Positions 58,652-64,000 of a stretch of DNA of 64,000 bases are shown one piece after another. Position 1 is the stretch's first letter; each line of letters begins with the position of its first letter. Below the pieces are notes generated by a model. That model ran no database searches. It saw only the letters and a list, made by a program, of their open reading frames with translations, and was not told the DNA's origin. This stretch comes from Desulfofustis glycolicus DSM 9705 (lineage in GTDB: Bacteria; Desulfobacterota; Desulfobulbia; Desulfobulbales; Desulfocapsaceae). The position numbers and the translations under genes are program-made. The DNA lies in contig NZ_FQXS01000007.1 of the NCBI RefSeq assembly GCF_900130015.1, positions 62,001 through 126,000 on the forward strand. Reading direction: 5' to 3'.

Positions 58652-61072
58652 TTACAACATGAGGTTTTTCAGGCTACGCCCAGTGGGCATCGTCTGTTCC
58701 AGATCGTACCGCTCAATCTTGCGACGTAGGGTATCTTTCGATATTCCTAGTTCCCGGCAGGTAATCATCTTGCGCCATTTGTTCCGCTGCAATGAACCGA
58801 GAATCGCTTCCTTCTCAATCTCTTCAAGGGTCATACCCGGCAGAGAGGCGATCGCCGACTGACCGTTTTCGGTATGTTCCGGATGGAATGATTCGGGCAG
58901 GTGATGTTCCTGGATGAATCCGCCCGGACAGAGGATGAAGGCGTATTCGATGATATTTTCCAGCTCCCTGATATTGCCGGGGAAGCCGTGGTGCATCAGA
59001 ACGGACATGACGCTGTCGCTGATACCGGCAATGTCTTTTTTCTTTTCAGCGCGAAAACGATCGACGAAATGATCGATCAGCAGCGGAATGTCTTCCCGGC
59101 GTTCGCGCAGTGGTGGCAGGTTGATGTTTACTACATTGAGACGATAGTAGAGATCGTCACGAAACGTCCCTTCTTCAACGGCCTTTCTCAGGTCCCTGTT
59201 GGTCGCCGCAATAACCCTGATATCGACCTTGATCGAGTCGTTTGCACCGAGCGGCTCGTAGACGCGCTCTTCCAGGACCCGCAATAGCTTGACCTGCAGC
59301 GAGTGCGGGATGTCGCCGATTTCATCGAGAAATATTGTGCCACCGTCGGCCGCGGCAAAGCGCCCTTCACGGTCTTTCCGCGCATCGGTGAAGGCGCCGG
59401 AGCGATAGCCGAACAGCTCCGATTCGAGCAGGGTTTCAGGGATGGCACCGCAGTTCACCGAAACGAACGGCTTATCCTTGCGGGTTGAGGCGTTGACGAT
59501 CGCCTCGGCCATGACGCCTTTCCCGGTACCGCTTTCACCCAGGATTAGTATGGTGCTGTCGCTGGTGGCAATGTCCGGCAGGATCTGGAAATAGCGCTGC
59601 ATCGCCGGGCTTTTGCTGATGATCTCGTCAAAGGTGTAGCGCTGCATCAGTTGTTTACGCAGCGTTTCCTCGACGGATAGATCGCGGAAAGTTTCCACCC
59701 CGCCGATTACGTTGCCGACTACGTCGACCAGCGGTGAGGCGCTGATGCTGATCGATTTGTTTTTGCCGTCGGCATCGATGATGGTAATCGACCGGTTGGT
59801 AACCGGTCGCCCTTTGTAGAGGCTTTCGGCGACGGCGCAGTTCTTGCCGCAGATCGATGAGTGAAAGACATCGCTGCAATAACTGCCGATGGCGTCCTCG
59901 CGTTCCCAGCCGGTGATGATTTCGGCCGCGAGATTGAACGAGGTGATTTTCCAATTTCTGTCGACGGTGAAGACGCCGTCGGCGATCGAATCGAGAATGA
60001 GACGATTTTGCAGCGCGTCCGTATTGTCCTTGAAGGTCTGGACGCAGCCGATGGCTTGGCCGTCGGCGTCGAGCATCGGCGTGATCGATACCGAGATGGG
60101 CAGGTTGTAGCCGTCCTTGTCGGTGACGTAACCGTCCTGGTCGATGATGTTGCACGGTTCGCCCTTTTTGTCGATCAGCGGGCAGGCGGACACGCCGTCG
60201 GCGGCGAAAAAGAGTTCGTCGCAGGGGCGGCCGACCACGTCCGTCTCGGTCCAGCCGGTGATGTTGTGCGCCCCCCTGTTGAACGAGGTGATGACTCCAT
60301 GTTTATCAAAGGTGACGACCCCTTCGGCAACTGCATTGACGATCAGATCACTCTTGATCGTCTCGCTGATGTCGCGAAATGATTCGACGCCGCCGATAAT
60401 CCGGTTTTCGGCATCGATCAGCGGTGAGGCGCTGATACTGGCCGGGAAAGTGGTGCCGTCCTTGCGCACCATATAGACATCGCGGTCATGAAAAATCCGG
60501 CAGTTTTTCATGATGCTGGAGGCAACGGCACAGGCATGGCCGCAAATATTGGATTTGAAAATGACCTTGCAGGGCCGGCCGAGCACTTCCTTCTGTGTCC
60601 ATCCGGTCATCAACTCGGCAGCGGCGTTGAACGAGCTGATTTTCATATCCTCGTCGACGGTGAATACCCCGTCGGCGATGCTGTTGAGCGCTAGTGTCCT
60701 GGTGGTGACCGTTGTCGAACGGTCGATCAGGCCGATATAGACGCCGAGCAGAGAGCCATCCCGGGCGGGCATGTGGATGATGCGAACCTCGAGTCCGTCT
60801 TTTTGCCCGGGATGATAGTCGGCCAGCAGCAGTTGTTCGTCGGTCTCCTTGTGGAGCGGTTTGCAGAGGTGCTCATGGAGGGGACGGAAGCGATGATCGG
60901 CAGCGATGACCTCCACCAAACCGGCTTGCAGCAGATCCTCCCGGTCAACGCCGATGATGGCCGCCGCCTGCTGGTTACAGGACGTGACAATCAGGTTGGT
61001 ATCGACCGTCAGGTAGCCGATATCAGGTCCTTTCAGTCGTAGCCTGGGGTGTTTGATGAGCGTGCTTTCCAT
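58652..61072 (-). CDS. sigma-54-dependent activator with multiple PAS domains
   Basis: An 806-residue NtrC/NifA-type regulator without a receiver domain. Four PAS-like domains fill residues 10-475, then an AAA+ domain (about 490-735) with Walker [10 protein letters not shown] and the sigma-54 contact loop SGAFTDA, a variant of GAFTGA. The C-terminal Fis-type HTH reads [17 protein letters not shown]. Two PAS units contain paired-Cys motifs [10 protein letters not shown] and [10 protein letters not shown], which may hold metal or sense redox. Target genes are unknown. The nearby pst genes are on the same strand upstream, but that does not establish regulation. Confidence 0.92.
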   Translation of the reverse strand: MESTLIKHPRLRLKGPDIGYLTVDTNLIVTSCNQQAAAIIGVDREDLLQAGLVEVIAADHRFRPLHEHLCKPLHKETDEQLLLADYHPGQKDGLEVRIIHMPARDGSLLGVYIGLIDRSTTVTTRTLALNSIADGVFTVDEDMKISSFNAAAELMTGWTQKEVLGRPCKVIFKSNICGHACAVASSIMKNCRIFHDRDVYMVRKDGTTFPASISASPLIDAENRIIGGVESFRDISETIKSDLIVNAVAEGVVTFDKHGVITSFNRGAHNITGWTETDVVGRPCDELFFAADGVSACPLIDKKGEPCNIIDQDGYVTDKDGYNLPISVSITPMLDADGQAIGCVQTFKDNTDALQNRLILDSIADGVFTVDRNWKITSFNLAAEIITGWEREDAIGSYCSDVFHSSICGKNCAVAESLYKGRPVTNRSITIIDADGKNKSISISASPLVDVVGNVIGGVETFRDLSVEETLRKQLMQRYTFDEIISKSPAMQRYFQILPDIATSDSTILILGESGTGKGVMAEAIVNASTRKDKPFVSVNCGAIPETLLESELFGYRSGAFTDARKDREGRFAAADGGTIFLDEIGDIPHSLQVKLLRVLEERVYEPLGANDSIKVDIRVIAATNRDLRKAVEEGTFRDDLYYRLNVVNINLPPLRERREDIPLLIDHFVDRFRAEKKKDIAGISDSVMSVLMHHGFPGNIRELENIIEYAFILCPGGFIQEHHLPESFHPEHTENGQSAIASLPGMTLEEIEKEAILGSLQRNKWRKMITCRELGISKDTLRRKIERYDLEQTMPTGRSLKNLML

Positions 61073-61223
61073 GATGATGTTCCGGATGTTTCTATCTCAG
61101 TTCATCACCTATTATACGGTCAAGCGGGTTCGGGCGCAATGCAGCGGGGTACGATTTTCCGGGAATAAGCGAGCGGAAAGACTACCTGACCGGGGGGTGG
61201 TGCAGAACGCACGAGACGGCCGA

Positions 61224-62039
61224 TCAGCCGAAGCGGCCGGTGATATAATCCTCGGTCAACCGATGTTTCGGGTTGGTGAAAATGTGCTCCGTGGCACCGA
61301 CTTCAACGAGGTTGCCGAGGTGGAAATAGGCGGTCCGTTGGGAAACGCGGGACGCCTGCTGCATCGCGTGGGTGACGATAACGATTGAATACTGGGTGCG
61401 CAATTCGGCGATCAACTCCTCGATTTTGGCGGTGGCGATCGGGTCGAGGGCCGAACACGGTTCGTCCATCAGGATGACCTCCGGACTGACGGCGATCGCC
61501 CGGGCAATGCAGAGTCGCTGCTGCTGTCCGCCGGACAGTCCGGTGCCCGGTTCGGCGAGACGGTCTTTTACTTCCGTCCAGAGGCCGGCTTTTTTTAAAG
61601 AGGTCTCGACGACTTCGTCCAGTTCCGCCTTGTTTCGGGTCAGGCCGTGGATCTTCGGACCGTAGGCGATATTGTCGTAGATCGACTTCGGGAAGGGATT
61701 TGGTTTCTGGAAGACCATGCCGACTCGGGCGCGCAGGGGAACGACGTCGACACTGGCATCATAGATGTTCATGTCGTCCAGGCGGATTTCACCGCTAACC
61801 CGGCAGCTCGACACCGTATCGTTCATCCGGTTCAGGCACCGCAAAAAGGTTGATTTACCGCAGCCGGACGGGCCGATCATCGCCAGCACTTCGTTGCCGG
61901 CGACGTCGATACTGACGTCTTTGATGGCGCAGCTTTCTCCGTAGTGAACGAACACGTCGCGGCAGGTCATACGCGGCTTTTCGACAAACGGATTGCCGAC
62001 GGTTTTTTCGAGTGGGGTATCCAGCTTGGTAACTGCCAT
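61224..62039 (-). CDS. pstB: phosphate ABC transporter ATPase
   Basis: A 271-residue ATPase energising phosphate uptake. Walker A is [10 protein letters not shown], the signature is [14 protein letters not shown], and Walker B is [31 protein letters not shown] and [20 protein letters not shown] are PstB-specific. The start used has GAGAG upstream. ATGs at 62132 and 62105 would add up to 31 residues without a clear ribosome site. It lies last in the visible pst order, downstream of pstS and an intercistronic hairpin. Confidence 0.94.
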   Translation of the reverse strand: MAVTKLDTPLEKTVGNPFVEKPRMTCRDVFVHYGESCAIKDVSIDVAGNEVLAMIGPSGCGKSTFLRCLNRMNDTVSSCRVSGEIRLDDMNIYDASVDVVPLRARVGMVFQKPNPFPKSIYDNIAYGPKIHGLTRNKAELDEVVETSLKKAGLWTEVKDRLAEPGTGLSGGQQQRLCIARAIAVSPEVILMDEPCSALDPIATAKIEELIAELRTQYSIVIVTHAMQQASRVSQRTAYFHLGNLVEVGATEHIFTNPKHRLTEDYITGRFG

Positions 62040-62144
62040 GGTGTCTCTCTGTCCGGTAATTGCCGGAAAGGCCGGCTGCGTGATAACGTCCGTTACGGTG
62101 TTCATGGTGTCTGCCGGTGATGAATCGCTCATTTCGGGAAAGTG

Positions 62145-62177
62145 CCGCTCCGACCACCAGGCTGGTGATCGGAGCGG
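62145..62177 (-). promoter_or_regulatory. intercistronic hairpin between pstS and pstB
   Basis: CCGCTCCGA and CACCA pair with TGGTG and TCGGAGCGG, giving a 15-bp stem with a single mismatch and a 3-base loop. There is no U-tract. Such structures after binding-protein genes usually protect the upstream message and lower expression of the following ATPase gene. Confidence 0.6.
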
Positions 62178-62205
62178 TGTGCTGGTTCTGAATGGGACAA
62201 ACGAC

Positions 62206-63249
62206 TTATTTCATTGCCATCGGCTTCAGTTCTTTGACGTCGGCGGCAAACTGGGCGCGTTCTGCATCAGGCATCGGAATCATACCCTTGTCGGCAAGGT
62301 AACCCTCCGGCCCCCAGGCCTTCTCGCTGGTGAATTCGGCCAGGTATTCGGTAATGCCCGGAATAGTGCCGACATGAGCCTTCTTGACGTAGAAGAACAG
62401 CGGGCGGGATACCGGATATTTACCGGCAGCAATGTTCTCAAACGTCGGTGCCTCGCCTTCGACCATAGAGCCCTGGATAACATCAGCGTTCTGGTCGAGG
62501 AAGGAAAAGCCGAAAATGCCGAAGGCGTCCGGGTTGGCCTGCAGTTTCTGCACGATCAGGTTGTCATTTTCGCCGGCTTCGACATAGGCGCCGTCTTCGC
62601 GAATGCTCTGGGTTGCCGCTTTGTGGGCGTTTTTATCCGTTTTCTTCAGTTCTTTGATAGCTTCAAACTCTCCGGCAGCTTCTTCCATGACCAATTCGAC
62701 GAAAGCGTCCCGGGTCCCCGATGTGGGGGGCGGGCCGAGTACTTCGATTGCCACGGCGGGCAGCTCCGGGTTGACGTCCTGCCAGGTCTTGTAGGGATTC
62801 GGTACGAGCTTCCCGTCACTGTTTGGAACGTCCTTGGCCAGGGCCAGAAAGATGTCCTTGCGGGTCAGATTCATCTGCGGTGCCGTCTTGTCATTGGCGA
62901 GCACGATGCCGTCATAACCGATCTTGACTTCGACGATGTCGGTGACGCCGTTGGCGGCGCACTGCTCCTGCTCGGATTTCTTGATCGTCCGTGAAGCATT
63001 GGTGATGTCCGGGTGTTCGACACCGACGCCGGCGCAGAAGAGCTTCAGGCCGCCGCCCGAGCCGGTGGATTCGATTTTCGGGGTCTTGAACTGGGAGGTC
63101 TTGCCGAATTGTTCAGCGACGACGGTGGCAAACGGATACACCGTCGATGAGCCGACAATGGCGATGTAGTCACGATTAGCCTGGGCCGGCGAGGTCATCG
63201 CCGTTACTGCCAGCAGGGCACCTGCGGCAATCAGTCCTGTTACTTTCAT
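62206..63249 (-). CDS. pstS: phosphate ABC transporter substrate-binding protein
   Basis: A 347-residue periplasmic binding protein. The signal peptide [20 protein letters not shown] ends near PAQAN. The mature start contains [19 protein letters not shown], and [16 protein letters not shown] and [14 protein letters not shown] supply the Ser/Thr/Arg phosphate ligands. AGGAGA lies before the ATG. It is placed between pstA and pstB instead of at the front of the operon. Confidence 0.93.
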   Translation of the reverse strand: MKVTGLIAAGALLAVTAMTSPAQANRDYIAIVGSSTVYPFATVVAEQFGKTSQFKTPKIESTGSGGGLKLFCAGVGVEHPDITNASRTIKKSEQEQCAANGVTDIVEVKIGYDGIVLANDKTAPQMNLTRKDIFLALAKDVPNSDGKLVPNPYKTWQDVNPELPAVAIEVLGPPPTSGTRDAFVELVMEEAAGEFEAIKELKKTDKNAHKAATQSIREDGAYVEAGENDNLIVQKLQANPDAFGIFGFSFLDQNADVIQGSMVEGEAPTFENIAAGKYPVSRPLFFYVKKAHVGTIPGITEYLAEFTSEKAWGPEGYLADKGMIPMPDAERAQFAADVKELKPMAMK

Positions 63250-63327
63250 ACTGTTCTCCTTTTTTTGCTACGTGATGTGTTGTTTGTTGCCTGTCTGATC
63301 GATATGATCAGATTAAAAATCAATTTG

Positions 63328-64000
63328 TTACCAGGTTATTTCGAATTTTTTGCGCATAAATACGGCAAGGGCGTTCATGATCACCAGAAAGCCGAGCAGG
63401 ACCATGATCGCGGCCGACGTTTTTTCGGTAAACGCCCGCTCCGGGCTGTCCGCCCACAGATAGATCTGCACCGGCAGGGCGGCAGCGGGATCGGTGATCG
63501 AGCCGGGGACGTCGACGATAAAGGCGACCATGCCGATCATCAGCAGCGGTGCGGTTTCGCCGAGGGCCTGGGCCATGCCGATGATAGTGCCGGTGAGCAT
63601 GCCCGGCAGTGCCAGTGGCAGGACGTGGTGAAAGACCGTCTGGATCTTAGAGGCTCCGACGCCGAGCGCAGCCTCGCGGATGGATGGCGGTACCGACTTG
63701 AGTGAGGCCCGGGCGGCGATAATGATTGTCGGCAGGGTCATCAGGGTCAGTACCAGGCCTCCGACGAGCGGGGTGGAGCGAGGTACCCCCCAGAAATTGA
63801 TAAAGATGGCCAGGCCGAGCAGCCCGAAAATGATCGACGGTACGGCGGCCAGGTTGTTGATGTTGACCTCGATGAACGCGGTGAAGCGATTGTCCGGGGC
63901 GAATTCCTCGAGATAGATGGCGGCAGCGACGCCGATCGGAAAGGAGAGCAGCAGGGTGATCAGCAAGGTATAAAACGATCCTTTGATCGCGCCCCTGATG
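63328..64000 (-). CDS. pstA: phosphate ABC transporter permease (N-terminus beyond window)
   Basis: The C-terminal 220-odd residues of PstA. The frame stays open to the window edge. Visible are helices around LLITLLLSFPIGVAAAIYL, the coupling segment IREAALGVGASKIQTVFHHV with preceding LKSVPPS, the motif MAQALGETAPLLMIG, and the terminal KKFEITW. It forms the phosphate channel with PstC, presumably encoded just outside the window. It is followed 78 bases later by pstS. Confidence 0.93.
   Translation of the reverse strand, partial: IRGAIKGSFYTLLITLLLSFPIGVAAAIYLEEFAPDNRFTAFIEVNINNLAAVPSIIFGLLGLAIFINFWGVPRSTPLVGGLVLTLMTLPTIIIAARASLKSVPPSIREAALGVGASKIQTVFHHVLPLALPGMLTGTIIGMAQALGETAPLLMIGMVAFIVDVPGSITDPAAALPVQIYLWADSPERAFTEKTSAAIMVLLGFLVIMNALAVFMRKKFEITW

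Noticed and set aside
1-64000. tRNA genes and CRISPR arrays
   Set aside because: Inspection of intergenic regions found no cloverleaf with a T-loop motif and no regularly spaced direct repeats.

Overview
The window looks like chromosomal DNA of a GC-rich Gram-negative anaerobe of the Desulfobacterota (sulfate-reducer type, Desulfobulbales-like). This is inferred from gene content: an NrfD/Fe-S/multiheme cytochrome redox module, a [NiFe] hydrogenase tied to signalling, a TunR-like tungstate/molybdate regulator, a gene apparently using selenocysteine, and many PAS histidine kinases and sigma-54 regulators. No rRNA, tRNA, CRISPR array, prophage or complete insertion sequence was seen. Both edges cut genes: an unknown 3' end on the left and pstA on the right.

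Layout. 0-8.6 kb: a secreted lytic transglycosylase, a carboxymuconolactone decarboxylase, a hybrid histidine kinase, an iron alcohol dehydrogenase, a Tat-exported MepK-like peptidase and an L,D-transpeptidase. 8.6-16 kb: P1 peptidase, CobO, an EamA exporter, a phnDCEE-type importer (promoter with an internal dyad) and a HAD phosphatase. 16-25.7 kb: an alanine/sodium symporter, a TSUP permease divergent from a TunR-like regulator, two secreted proteins of unknown function, a small membrane protein, then an SCO1-cytochrome c-lipoprotein operon. 25.8-30.3 kb: a signalling operon (receiver, periplasmic binding protein, PAS histidine kinase, receiver).

31.4-38.2 kb holds a tight five-gene operon: [NiFe] hydrogenase small and large subunits without export signal, maturation protease, BarA-like PAS/HisKA/REC/REC/Hpt kinase, and a REC-GGDEF diguanylate cyclase. 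It reads as an H2 sensor feeding a phosphorelay and c-di-GMP. The small subunit carries Asp where the proximal Fe-S cluster normally has its second Cys. 38.4-42.2 kb: a DapA-family aldolase, a small membrane protein, and pgl-zwf. 42.6-49.1 kb: a Tat-exported four-cluster ferredoxin, an internally duplicated hexaheme cytochrome, and two paralogous modules of small membrane protein, NrfD and MerR regulator with a Cys-rich tail.

49.3-52.7 kb: IlvN-like subunit, aminotransferase and a diverged acetolactate-synthase-like ThDP enzyme. 52.8-58.4 kb: a methyltransferase, a DUF3943-like protein, a CoA-disulfide-reductase-like flavoenzyme whose active-site Cys codon is an in-frame TGA followed by a SECIS-like hairpin (a strong selenoprotein candidate that ordinary gene calling would truncate), and a CNB-CBS-DUF294 protein with a DnaQ-type exonuclease. 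58.6-64 kb: a PAS-rich sigma-54 activator and the pst phosphate genes in the order pstA-pstS-pstB.

Two families of non-coding repeats are visible: a GGGAACCTTGAA palindromic family (one 142-bp MITE-like copy and three partial copies) and a 90-bp GC-rich hairpin repeat present twice.
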